A stretch of 64,000 nt of DNA, taken from Streptomyces stelliscabiei (GTDB lineage Bacteria > Actinomycetota > Actinomycetes > Streptomycetales > Streptomycetaceae). The notes below the pieces were generated by a model. The model had not been told where the DNA came from. It did not search any database and saw nothing but the letters and a program-made list of their open reading frames with translations. This document shows, piece by piece, positions 17,816-25,758 of the stretch (positions are counted from its first letter, which is position 1; each line of letters begins with the position of its first letter). The position numbers were made by a program, and so were the translations under genes. The stretch lies in the NCBI RefSeq assembly GCF_014873495.1, contig NZ_JADBGF010000001.1:5518001-5582000 (forward strand). Reading direction: 5' to 3'.

Positions 17816-18292
17816 GTCGGTCAGTCCCGGCGCGGCGCCCTGCTCGGCGGCGGCCTTCTCGATGCGGTCCCGGATCAGGGCCATCTGGACCTTGGAGTTG
17901 CGGTTGATGTTGTCCGTCATCCAGTCGTCGTCGACCGGCGCGTCGGGCTTCATCGCGAAGTCCTGCGTCCACGTCATCCGGGTGCCGGTGGGGACCTTCT
18001 CGTACTCCCACAGGATGTTCATGTAGGCGAAGGGCCCGGTCTCGACGCGGCGGGCCTCCACGCTGAGCGTCTCGCGGTCCGTCTCCCGCTCCGAGACCCA
18101 GCTCCAGACCTTGCCGTTCTCGTCCGGGTGCATGGTCAGCCGGAACGTCACCCGGTTCCCCTCCTCGGAGAGGATCTCGGCGGTGGCGTACTCGCTGAAC
18201 AGCCGGGGCCAGTTCGCGACGTCGTTGGTCATGTCCCAGACCAGGTCGACCGGAGCGGCGATGGTGATCTCGTTCTGCGTGTGTCCGGTCAT
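17813..18292 (-). CDS. SRPBCC-fold aromatase/cyclase (whiE ORFVI-like)
   Basis: A 159-residue START/SRPBCC protein that folds and aromatises the first ring of the nascent polyketide. APVDLVWDMTNDVANWPRLF, FRLTMHPDENGKVWSWVSER and ETGPFAYMNILWEYE are near-diagnostic of WhiE ORFVI/TcmN-type cyclases. The chosen ATG at 18292 lies one base after the ACP stop, with CAGG upstream inside the ACP end; an overlapping GTG at 18301 is possible. Translation is probably coupled to the ACP. Confidence 0.92.
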   Translation of the reverse strand: MTGHTQNEITIAAPVDLVWDMTNDVANWPRLFSEYATAEILSEEGNRVTFRLTMHPDENGKVWSWVSERETDRETLSVEARRVETGPFAYMNILWEYEKVPTGTRMTWTQDFAMKPDAPVDDDWMTDNINRNSKVQMALIRDRIEKAAAEQGAAPGLTD

Positions 18293-18293
18293 G

Positions 18294-18551
18294 TCAGGCA
18301 CCTGCCATCAGCGCGGTGTTGACCTGGTCGAGGAACTGCTTGGGGCTGCGGCTCTTCTCCGCGTCCGGCGGCATCGGCGTGCCGTAGCGGTTCTCCAGCT
18401 CGCCCACGATGCCGAGCAGACCGAGCGAGTCGATGCCGATGACGTCGAAGCCGGACTCCATACGGCGCTGGAGCTCCTCCGGGGTGACGGTGACCCCGGC
18501 GGCCTTCTTCATCAGCTCGGACAGCTCTTCCACGGTGATGCGGTCACTCAT
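18294..18551 (-). CDS. Acyl carrier protein of type II PKS (whiE ORFV-like)
   Basis: An 85-residue ACP. The phosphopantetheine serine is S42 in GIDSLGLLG, and helix 2 has the usual ELENRYG. AAGGAG is six bases before the ATG. It carries the growing poly-beta-ketone for the KS/CLF pair encoded just upstream; a 69-bp gap separates it from the CLF stop. Confidence 0.95.
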   Translation of the reverse strand: MSDRITVEELSELMKKAAGVTVTPEELQRRMESGFDVIGIDSLGLLGIVGELENRYGTPMPPDAEKSRSPKQFLDQVNTALMAGA

Positions 18552-18620
18552 GCGGTTCTCCTTGGTGCGTCGGTGGTGCGTGGTGAGGGGGGTGTGGCGC
18601 GGGGGTGCGGTGAGGGGTGG

Positions 18621-19871
18621 TCAGGAGGCGCCGCCGGGGCCGAGCCGCAGCACCAGCGCCGCGTTCGACCCCATCAGGCCCCGGCTGAGGACCAGGGCCG
18701 TGCGCGGCTCGGCGGCGCGGGCGGTGCCGGTGACGAGGTCGAGGTCGTGGCAGACGTCGAAGACGTTGGGGGTGGGCGGGATCACGCGGTGCTCCATCGC
18801 GAGCACGGCCGCCGCGACGTCCAGCACGGCCGCCGCGCCGTTGCCCCGGCCGACGGCGGTCTTCGGCGCCGTGACGGGGACGCGGGTGCCGTGCGCGCCG
18901 AGGGCGTCCGTGATCGCCAGCGCCTCCGCACGGTCCGCCGCCGGTACGCCGAGGGCGTCGGCGAAGACCACGTCGATCTCCTCCGGGGCGCAGCAGGCCT
19001 CCTCCAGGGCGACCCGGACGGCCTCGGCGAGGCCCGCCCGGGACTCCTCCCAGCGGGAGGCGCCGGTGAAGGTGGCCGCGTGGCCCGCGAGGAGGGCCCG
19101 CACGGGCGCGCCCCGCTCCCGGGCCGTGTCCTCGGCCTCCACGACGAGCATCGCGCCGCCCTCGGCGGGGACGAACCCGCAGGCCGCGGCGGTGAACGGG
19201 CGGTAGGCGCGGGCCGGGTCGTCGACGGTGCTCAGCTCCTCGTAGCCGAGCTGGCAGACCACCGAGTAGGGGGCGAGCGGCGCCTCGGTCGCACCGGCCA
19301 CCATCACGTCCGTGCCGCGCCGCACGGCCCGTGCCGCGTGCGCCACGGCGTCCAGCCCGCCGGCCTCGTCGGAGGCGATGACCCCGCAGGGGCCCTTGAA
19401 GCCGCGACGGATGGAGATCTGGCCGGTGCTCGCCGCGTAGAACCAGGCGATGGACTGGTACGGGCCCACGAAGCGGCTGCCCTTGGACCACAGCTGCTGC
19501 AGTTCCCGCTGCCCGAACTCGCCGCCGCCGGAGCCGGCCGCGGTGACCACGCCCACCGAGAACGGCGCGGCGTCGGTCTCGGGCCGGTCCAGGCGGGCGT
19601 CGTCGAGCGCCTGGTCGGCGGCGGCCATCGCGAAGTGCGTGAAGCGGTCGGTCTGGACGAGGTAGCGCTCCTCGACCGCCGACGGCGGGTCGAAGTTGCG
19701 GACCTCGCCCGCCACCCGCAGCGGCAGATGCTCGCAGCCCTCGCGGGTGACCCGGTCCAGGACGCTGATGCCCTCCCTGGTGGACTTCCAGAACGTCTCG
19801 GTGCTCGTTCCGTTGGGCGCGACCACGCCGATTCCGGTGACGGCCGCGCGCCGAGGACGCCGTTCGCTCAT
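18621..19871 (-). CDS. Ketosynthase chain-length factor, KS-beta (whiE ORFIV-like)
   Basis: A 416-residue KS-like protein starting MSERRPRRAAVTGIGVVAPN. It has the thiolase fold, but the nucleophile position is E169 (ASDEAGGLDA) where the KS-alpha has C169 (STGCTSGLDA), so it is the chain-length factor and not a condensing enzyme. It pairs with the KS to set the number of extender units. Its ATG overlaps the KS stop codon in ATGA, so translation is coupled. Most antibiotic CLFs have Gln at this place. Confidence 0.94.
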   Translation of the reverse strand: MSERRPRRAAVTGIGVVAPNGTSTETFWKSTREGISVLDRVTREGCEHLPLRVAGEVRNFDPPSAVEERYLVQTDRFTHFAMAAADQALDDARLDRPETDAAPFSVGVVTAAGSGGGEFGQRELQQLWSKGSRFVGPYQSIAWFYAASTGQISIRRGFKGPCGVIASDEAGGLDAVAHAARAVRRGTDVMVAGATEAPLAPYSVVCQLGYEELSTVDDPARAYRPFTAAACGFVPAEGGAMLVVEAEDTARERGAPVRALLAGHAATFTGASRWEESRAGLAEAVRVALEEACCAPEEIDVVFADALGVPAADRAEALAITDALGAHGTRVPVTAPKTAVGRGNGAAAVLDVAAAVLAMEHRVIPPTPNVFDVCHDLDLVTGTARAAEPRTALVLSRGLMGSNAALVLRLGPGGAS

Positions 19872-21136
19872 CGTGTCTTCTCCCTCGGCAGGCTCATGAC
19901 CACCGCGGACTGGAACCCGCCGAACCCGCTGCCCACGGAGAGCACGTTGGTCAGCTTCCGCTCACGGGCGACGCGCGGCACGTAGTCCAGGTCGCACTCG
20001 GGGTCCGGGGTCTCGTAGTTCGCGGTGGGCGGGACGACCTGGTGGGCCAGGGCCAGCGCACAGGCGACGACCTCGATCGCGCCGATCGCGCCCAGCGAGT
20101 GGCCCACCATGGACTTGATGGAACTCATGGGCGTGTCGTAGGCGTGCGCGCCGAGCGTCCGTTTGACGGCGGCCGTCTCGTGCCGGTCGTTCTGCTTGGT
20201 GCCCGAGCCGTGGGCGTTGACGTAGTCGACGGCCGTACGGTCGATCCGGGCGTGGTCGAGGGCGTCCTCGATGGCCCGCGCCATCTCCAGGCCCTCGCTG
20301 GTCAGACCGGTCATGTGGTAGGCGTTGCCGAAGGTGGCGTAGCCCCCGATCTCGCAGTACACGTGCGCGCCGCGGGCCCGTGCGTGTTCCAGCTCCTCCA
20401 GCACCAGTACGGCGCCGCCCTCGCCCATGACGAACCCGTTGCGGTCGGCGTCGAAGGGGCGCGAGGCGTGGGCCGGGTCGTCGTTGTCGGGGGACGTGGC
20501 CTTGATCGCGTCGAAGCAGGCCATGGTGATCGGGGAGATCGGCGAGTCCGAGGCGCCCGCTATGCAGACGTCGGCCCGGCCCTCCTCGATGGTGTGGAAG
20601 GCGTACCCGACGGCGTCGAGCCCCGAGGTGCAGCCGGTGGAGACCGTCTGCACCGGCCCGCGCGCCTCGAAGCGCTCCGCGACCGTCGAGGCCAGGGTGC
20701 TCGGCGCGAACGCCCGGTGCAGATGCGGACCGGCCTCCCGGTGGTCCACGTCCCAGCGCTGCCCGCCATGGCTGACCAGCACGTAGTCGTGCTCCAGCCG
20801 GGTGGTGCCGCCGACCGCGGTGCCGAGGGAGACCCCGACCCGCCAGGGGTTCTCCGCGGCGAGGTCGAGCCCGGAGTCCCGTATCGCCTCCTCACCGGCC
20901 ACCAGGGCGAACTGGATGTACCGGTCGCAGCGGGCGATCTGCCCGGCGTCCAGTCCGTGGGCCGCCGGGTCGAAGTCGCACTCGGCGGCGATCCGCGAAC
21001 GCAGCCCGGACGGGTCGAAGAAGGTGATGCCACGTGTCGCCGTGCGACCGTCGGCCAGCAGGTCCCAGAACGCCGGGACACCGATGCCGCCCGGAGCGAC
21101 GATGCCTATGCCGGTGACCGCCACGCGCCTGGTCAT
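19868..21136 (-). CDS. Ketosynthase alpha of type II PKS (whiE ORFIII-like)
   Basis: A 422-residue condensing enzyme that joins malonyl-ACP units with the CLF. The nucleophile is C169 in STGCTSGLDAVGYA; catalytic histidines are in NAHGSGTKQNDRHE and in SIKSMVGHSLGAIGA. The start MTRRVAVTGIGIVAPGG overlaps the cupin stop by 4 bp and its stop overlaps the CLF start by 4 bp. The order and neighbours match spore-pigment clusters. Confidence 0.96.
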   Translation of the reverse strand: MTRRVAVTGIGIVAPGGIGVPAFWDLLADGRTATRGITFFDPSGLRSRIAAECDFDPAAHGLDAGQIARCDRYIQFALVAGEEAIRDSGLDLAAENPWRVGVSLGTAVGGTTRLEHDYVLVSHGGQRWDVDHREAGPHLHRAFAPSTLASTVAERFEARGPVQTVSTGCTSGLDAVGYAFHTIEEGRADVCIAGASDSPISPITMACFDAIKATSPDNDDPAHASRPFDADRNGFVMGEGGAVLVLEELEHARARGAHVYCEIGGYATFGNAYHMTGLTSEGLEMARAIEDALDHARIDRTAVDYVNAHGSGTKQNDRHETAAVKRTLGAHAYDTPMSSIKSMVGHSLGAIGAIEVVACALALAHQVVPPTANYETPDPECDLDYVPRVARERKLTNVLSVGSGFGGFQSAVVMSLPREKTR

Positions 21137-21585
21137 GAGCGGACCTGAGGCCGCTCGGCCCGTCCGGCGTGGGCCGCCTCCACCGGGATCGGTACGCCGT
21201 TCGCATCCTCGGTGTCGACGTGGCCGAGCGGCGGGCTCGGGGCCAGCGGGCCGAGGTGGAAGACCATGCGGGCCTCCACCTTGCCGACGTTGCGGAACCG
21301 GTGCCGCATGTGGGCGGGGATCAACAGCCCCTGCTCCGGCTGGAGTCGGTGGGGCTCGCCGTCGAGGTCCACCTCCAGCTGTCCGCAGATGACGTAGATG
21401 AACTCCTCGGAGTACGGGTGGTAGTGCTCGGCGATGCGGTCGCCGGGCGCCACGATGGCCACGCCCATGAAACCGCTGGTGGAGCCGACCGTGGAGGGGG
21501 TCAGCATGGCGCGCAGATCGCCGCCGCGCCGGGTGTTGGGCTCGACCTCGCTGACATCCACGATGCCGGGATGGCGATTGATCAC
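21133..21585 (-). CDS. Cupin protein of spore-pigment cluster (whiE ORFII-like)
   Basis: A 150-residue single-domain cupin. Motif 1 is HYHPYSEEFIYVICG (two His and a Glu as likely metal ligands) and motif 2 is PAHMRHRFRNVG. Matching genes lie directly upstream of the KS in whiE-type clusters; the exact step (oxidative tailoring or cyclisation aid) is not settled in the literature I know. The stop overlaps the KS start. Confidence 0.88.
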   Translation of the reverse strand: MINRHPGIVDVSEVEPNTRRGGDLRAMLTPSTVGSTSGFMGVAIVAPGDRIAEHYHPYSEEFIYVICGQLEVDLDGEPHRLQPEQGLLIPAHMRHRFRNVGKVEARMVFHLGPLAPSPPLGHVDTEDANGVPIPVEAAHAGRAERPQVRS

Positions 21586-21687
21586 GACGTTCCTCCGAAC
21601 ATGAGCTGAGTCGAACGGGTGCGGGTGCGGGAACGGGAACGGGGCGGGGGCGTGCGGCGCTGCCGCACGGCCCCGGGTTCCGGGGGA

Positions 21688-22842
21688 TCAGGCGTCGGGC
21701 GCCCGGCGGTCGGTGACGAGTTCCATGCGGGCGACCGTGAGCAGGCGGGCGGGGGCGCCGTCCCTCGGCGTGCCGTCCGCGCCGAGGGCGCCGCCGTCCA
21801 GGAGCGCGGTCAGTTCGGCCGCGCGGGCGCGGTCGGTGAGACCGAGCACGGGGCCGGGGTCGTTGTCGATGCCGCCGCGCACGTCGACCAGGCGCACCAC
21901 GATGTCGTCGCGCTGGAAGATCGTGCTGCGCAGCACCGGCCCCTGCGGGTCGTCCGCCGCCGCCTCGTCCTGCCGGGCGAGCAGCTCGGCCAGCCGCAGA
22001 CCGCAGCCCTCGCGCGCCGGGTAGTACAGCGCGTGCCGTACCGCGTCCGGGCTCTCCTGGCCGGCCGTCACGTGGTGGACGGCGGGGAGCGCCGCGCGGG
22101 TGAAGAAGACCCGGGCGGAGTCGGGGTCGTCGAGGTCCCGGTCCTGCTCCAGATAGGGGTTGATGGCCTCCTCGACGGCCCGCACCTCGGGCTGCCGGGC
22201 GACGTGCCGCAGCGCGGCGAGCAGGTCGCCCCGGACCTCGACGGCCCGGACCACCCGGTTGCCGTGCATGAACAGGGACGTGCGGCACAGCCGGGTGGTG
22301 TCGTCGACCTTCGGCTCCGGCGCGGCGTAGTCGGCGAGGATCCTGGCGACCTTCTCCTCGCTGCCGGGCTTGACCGTGAAGGTGAGCGCGTGCCGGATCA
22401 GTCCGTCGCCGATGCGGGGCGAGGTCTGCAGACGGCGCTGGCCGGCCTCGGCCTCCACGGCCGGGCCGCCGGTCTCACGGACGATGTGGAAGCGCAGGGA
22501 GCGGGTGTCCCGGACGCAGTTGTGCAGCGGCTTGACCATGTCCACGTGTTCCTCGCTGTTCACCCAGGTGAGGAACGGCGGGGCACTCTCCCACTCGCTG
22601 GTGATGAGCCACTGGGAGGGGTTCTCGATGGACTGGCACAGCTGGTCGCTGACATGTCCGGGCACGGAGGCGACCTGGTTGCACAGCTGCTCGTACGCCT
22701 CCAGGAACTGCTGCTGGGCACCGTCGTAGACGTCCACGAGGAGGACGACACGGAGCCGGGAGCCGTCGAAGACGGACTGGGAGACCCGCTGCGACACCTG
22801 TCGCTTCAGCGTCTCCGTAAGACGTTCGGACGTGGTGGTCAT
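21688..22842 (-). CDS. SchA/CurD-domain protein (whiE ORFI-like)
   Basis: 384 residues, beginning MTTTSERLTETLKRQVSQRV. Two SchA/CurD-like segments are visible: LLVDVYDGAQQQFLEAYEQL with ITSEWESAPPFLTWVNSEEH, and a second half with ALTFTVKPGSEEKVARILAD. Both look like antibiotic-biosynthesis-monooxygenase (dimeric ferredoxin-like) folds. It is the first gene of the pigment operon. GAGGAG lies 11 bases before the ATG; longer frames upstream run through tandem repeats and are not believed. Confidence 0.88.
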   Translation of the reverse strand: MTTTSERLTETLKRQVSQRVSQSVFDGSRLRVVLLVDVYDGAQQQFLEAYEQLCNQVASVPGHVSDQLCQSIENPSQWLITSEWESAPPFLTWVNSEEHVDMVKPLHNCVRDTRSLRFHIVRETGGPAVEAEAGQRRLQTSPRIGDGLIRHALTFTVKPGSEEKVARILADYAAPEPKVDDTTRLCRTSLFMHGNRVVRAVEVRGDLLAALRHVARQPEVRAVEEAINPYLEQDRDLDDPDSARVFFTRAALPAVHHVTAGQESPDAVRHALYYPAREGCGLRLAELLARQDEAAADDPQGPVLRSTIFQRDDIVVRLVDVRGGIDNDPGPVLGLTDRARAAELTALLDGGALGADGTPRDGAPARLLTVARMELVTDRRAPDA

Positions 22843-22970
22843 CCTGCGCACATCTCCTCGGTGGGGGGCGGGGACGGACGTATGTCGGCCGGATCGGCGT
22901 GACGTCGGCGTGCCTCGATCCTGGGCCCGCCCCTTCCGGCGCGCGACTCGTATGCACTGCGCGGGTGACC

Positions 22971-23020
22971 GGTGCGCCGCTCGGGTGAAGGGCGGTGCGC
23001 CGCTCGGGTGAAGGGCGGTG
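22971..23020. repeat. 23-bp tandem repeat upstream of whiE-ORFI
   Basis: Two perfect 23-bp copies starting GGTGCGCCGCTCGGGTGAAG (22971-22993, 22994-23016), followed by the beginning of a third diverged copy (GGTGTGCCGCC). It lies about 130 bp before the ORFI start, where developmental regulators could bind. Confidence 0.75.
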
Positions 23021-23412
23021 TGCCGCCCGGGGCGCGGCCGGGCCACCACACCGTGCGGCGGGTCACGGGGGCTGGTCACGGCGGCTGTCGGCGGCCGGCA
23101 GGGGGCGGGCCGGGCGCGCGGGCGGTCCGCGCCGGTCCTGCCGCGGCGCACCGCGTAAGGGCGTCGCCCGCCGGGCTTCTCGTGACCGTCGCCCAGGACC
23201 CCTCGTCCCGCCGTCGGCACCGTCGGCACTGCCGACGCCTCGTCAGCCGGGGCGAGGAGCCCACGATGTGATCCACCGTCAGCTCGGTATGTCCCGGCCG
23301 CCCCGCAGGACCGTCACGCGGGTGAATCCGGCGGCCGGGCACGCGAGTTCGGCGCGGAGCCGCGGCGGCGTACGGCGGCGCGCAGGCGCACGACGGCGGG
23401 CACCGCATGACT

Positions 23413-23451
23413 CGGCCGGCCGGCCCGGGGTGTCCCGGGGCCGGCCGGCCG
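23413..23451 (-). terminator. Terminator of the pigment hydroxylase gene
   Basis: A long GC stem CGGCCGGCCGGCCCGGG / CCCGGGGCCGGCCGGCCG with a 3-4-base loop lies just after the hydroxylase stop. It implies the hydroxylase is not read through into ORFI although both are on the same strand. Confidence 0.75.
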
Positions 23452-23463
23452 CGTGAGGTGGGG

Positions 23464-25155
23464 TCAGGCCGTCGCCAGCAGGGTGGTCAGGGCCTCGCGC
23501 AGGGCGGACTCGGCGTCCGGGACCGCCCCCGGCGAACGCCACGCCACGAACCCGTCGGGCCGTACGAGTACGGCGCCCGCGGCCGTCGTCCCGTGGGCGG
23601 CCGACCAGTCCGTGTCGCCCTGCGGGGTCAGCTCGGCGTCGGGCCCCGTGCCGAACCGGTACGAGGCCAGGGGGACGGACATGGCCTCGGCGAGGCGGAG
23701 CGCGGCCGCGTGCCAGCCGCCCGGTCCGCCGGCCGTGGCGTCCGCGTCGCTCAGCAGGACGAGGGAGCGTTCGTAGAGGTCCAGGGTCGAGATGCTCTCG
23801 CCCTGGTGCCGTACCGCCAGATGGGGGGCCCTGCTGCCGGGTTCGCCGGTCAGGTCGAGGCGTTCGGGGACGACCGGCGCGGTGGGGTCGGTGCCGAGGA
23901 CGGCTCCCTGCGGATAGCGGTAGCCGAGCGCCACGTTGAGGATGCCGCGCTGCGGGCCCCCACCGCCGCCGACGCCGGGGGCCGGGGCGAAACCGGGGTG
24001 GCTGTGTTCGACCGACCGGGCGGCGGCGCGGGCGCTGGTGGCCTCCGCGACCGGGCGGCGCTCGGCGTCGTACGAGGCCAGCAGCCCCTCGCCGGCCCAG
24101 CCGCCGAGGACCGCCGCGAGCTTCCAGGCGAGGTTGTGCGCGTCCTGGATCCCGGTGTTGGAGCCGAAGGCCCCGGTCGGGGACATCTCGTGGGCGGAGT
24201 CGCCGGCCAGGAAGACCCTCCCCGACCGGTAGCCGCGGGCGACGCGCTGGGCCGCGTGCCAGGGGGCCTTGCCGGTGATCCGGACGTCGAGGTCGGCGAC
24301 CCCGACCGCGCGGCGGATGTGCTCGGCACACCGCTCCTCGGTGAACTCCTCCAGCGTTTCGCCGTGTTCGGGGTGCCAGGGCAGGTGGAAGACCCAGTTC
24401 TCCCGGTTGTCCACGGGCAGCAGCGCCCCGTCGGCGTCCGGGTTCGTCAGGTAGCAGACGATGAAGCGGCGCTCGCCCACGACCTCGGCGAGGTCGCGGG
24501 AGCGGAAGGTGACGCTGACGTTGTGGAACAGGTCGCCGGGGCCGCTCTGCCCGATGCCGAGCTGTTCGCGGACGGGACTGCGGGGGCCGTCGGCGGCGAT
24601 GAGGTACTGCGCGCGGATGGTGGTGTGCTCGCCCGTCTCCCGGCTCTTGACGATCGCGGTGACACCGGAGGGGTCGCTGTCGAACGACATCATCTCGGTG
24701 GCGTACCGCAGATCGCCGCCGAGCCGCTCGGCGTGCTCGAACAGCACCGGCTCCAGGTCGTTCTGGCTGCACAGGCACCAGGAGCTGGGGCTGAAACGGG
24801 CGAGCCCGCCGCCCGCGTCGATCTCCTTGAACAGCCACTCGCCCGCGTCGCCGACCAGGGTGGGCGTCTGCAGGATGCCGTGGTTGCCGGCCAGCGTGGC
24901 GGCGGCCCGCCGGATGCCGGACTCGACGCCGGCCGCCCGGAACACCTCCATCGTGCGGACGTTGTTGCCCCGGCCGCGCGGATGGATGGAGGTGCCCGTG
25001 TGCCGCTCCACCAGCGTGTGCGGCACCCCCAGCCGGCCCAGGAACACCGAGGCCGACAGGCCGACGAGAGACCCCCCGACGATCAGGACCGGGACTTCGT
25101 GGGTCGCGGCGCCGGTGGGACCGGTCCGCTCGGGGCTCTGTTTCTTCGCGTTCAT
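23464..25155 (-). CDS. FAD-dependent aromatic polyketide hydroxylase (whiE ORFVIII-like)
   Basis: A 563-residue class A flavoprotein monooxygenase. The FAD dinucleotide fold is VLIVGGSLVGLSASVFLGRL (about residue 23), DG motif AADGPRSPVR, and the second FAD motif is VFLAGDSAHEMSPTGAFGSN (about 310). The C-terminal thioredoxin-like domain is as in TetX/RdmE/PgaE relatives. It would hydroxylate the polyketide aromatic core with NAD(P)H and oxygen. The gene points the same way as ORFI-VII, whereas the S. coelicolor whiE hydroxylase is described as divergent. Confidence 0.92.
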   Translation of the reverse strand: MNAKKQSPERTGPTGAATHEVPVLIVGGSLVGLSASVFLGRLGVPHTLVERHTGTSIHPRGRGNNVRTMEVFRAAGVESGIRRAAATLAGNHGILQTPTLVGDAGEWLFKEIDAGGGLARFSPSSWCLCSQNDLEPVLFEHAERLGGDLRYATEMMSFDSDPSGVTAIVKSRETGEHTTIRAQYLIAADGPRSPVREQLGIGQSGPGDLFHNVSVTFRSRDLAEVVGERRFIVCYLTNPDADGALLPVDNRENWVFHLPWHPEHGETLEEFTEERCAEHIRRAVGVADLDVRITGKAPWHAAQRVARGYRSGRVFLAGDSAHEMSPTGAFGSNTGIQDAHNLAWKLAAVLGGWAGEGLLASYDAERRPVAEATSARAAARSVEHSHPGFAPAPGVGGGGGPQRGILNVALGYRYPQGAVLGTDPTAPVVPERLDLTGEPGSRAPHLAVRHQGESISTLDLYERSLVLLSDADATAGGPGGWHAAALRLAEAMSVPLASYRFGTGPDAELTPQGDTDWSAAHGTTAAGAVLVRPDGFVAWRSPGAVPDAESALREALTTLLATA

Positions 25156-25344
25156 CGCTCAACTCCAGCGCGTCGTGTCCGCCGACTCGGCCGGATGCGG
25201 CCGGGGCTTCATCCATGCCCCGCACCACACACCGGAGCGCAGGCTTCACCCGCTTAGAGGGCAGGTCCCGCCCGCTCGGGTACTCGGGTGCGGATGAGTA
25301 CCCGCGCTCTGTCCGGCCGAAGGGCGCGACGGCAGGCTGAGGTC

Positions 25345-25758
25345 ATGAGCCAACGACTCCTGAGATCCGTTCCCGCACTGCTGCCGGCCCTGGTGACGAC
25401 GGTGGCCTCCCTGACGATGTGGGCCGTCTGGCTGGGCTGGGACCAGCGGCGCGACCTGCATCCCGACGGTTCGTCGACCGGCCCGTACGAGCCGTGGCAG
25501 GTGATCGGCCTGGTGCTGACGCTGCTGGTCCCGGTGGTCTGGGCGGCGTCCCGGGGGCACATCGCGAGCGCCGTCGTCGGCACCACGGCCGGTCTGACCG
25601 CGGCCTCCTTCTACGACTGGTCCGACGACGCCAGCGGCCTCTTCGCCATCGGCGTCATGACGGTGGCGCTGGGGACCGCCGCCATGACCACGGGCCTGTC
25701 CTTCCTGGCCGCGTCCATCTGGCGGCGGCCTCAGCCGACGGCGCCCGTCACGTCGTAG
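25345..25758 (+). CDS. Small four-helix membrane protein, unknown function
   Basis: 137 residues starting MSQRLLRSVPALLPALVTTV with GAGG four bases upstream. Four hydrophobic helices are visible (PALVTTVASLTMWAVWLGW, IGLVLTLLVPVVWAA, SAVVGTTAGLTAASF, VALGTAAMTTGLSFLAASI), separated by short charged loops. No motif assigns a function. Its 3' end overlaps the convergent monooxygenase by 28 bp. Confidence 0.65.
   Translation: MSQRLLRSVPALLPALVTTVASLTMWAVWLGWDQRRDLHPDGSSTGPYEPWQVIGLVLTLLVPVVWAASRGHIASAVVGTTAGLTAASFYDWSDDASGLFAIGVMTVALGTAAMTTGLSFLAASIWRRPQPTAPVTS

Larger units (their letters stand above)
22843..23463. other. Intergenic region upstream of the pigment operon
   Basis: 621 bp without a credible gene. 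It holds a 23-bp tandem repeat (22971-23016), a GC-rich hairpin that ends the hydroxylase transcript (23413-23451), and presumably the promoter of ORFI. No clear -10/-35 could be assigned by eye. Open frames on both strands here are arginine/proline-rich shadows. Confidence 0.6.

Noticed and set aside
22971..23020. Possible CRISPR array
   Set aside because: The repeats are directly adjacent without spacers, and no cas gene is present anywhere in the window.
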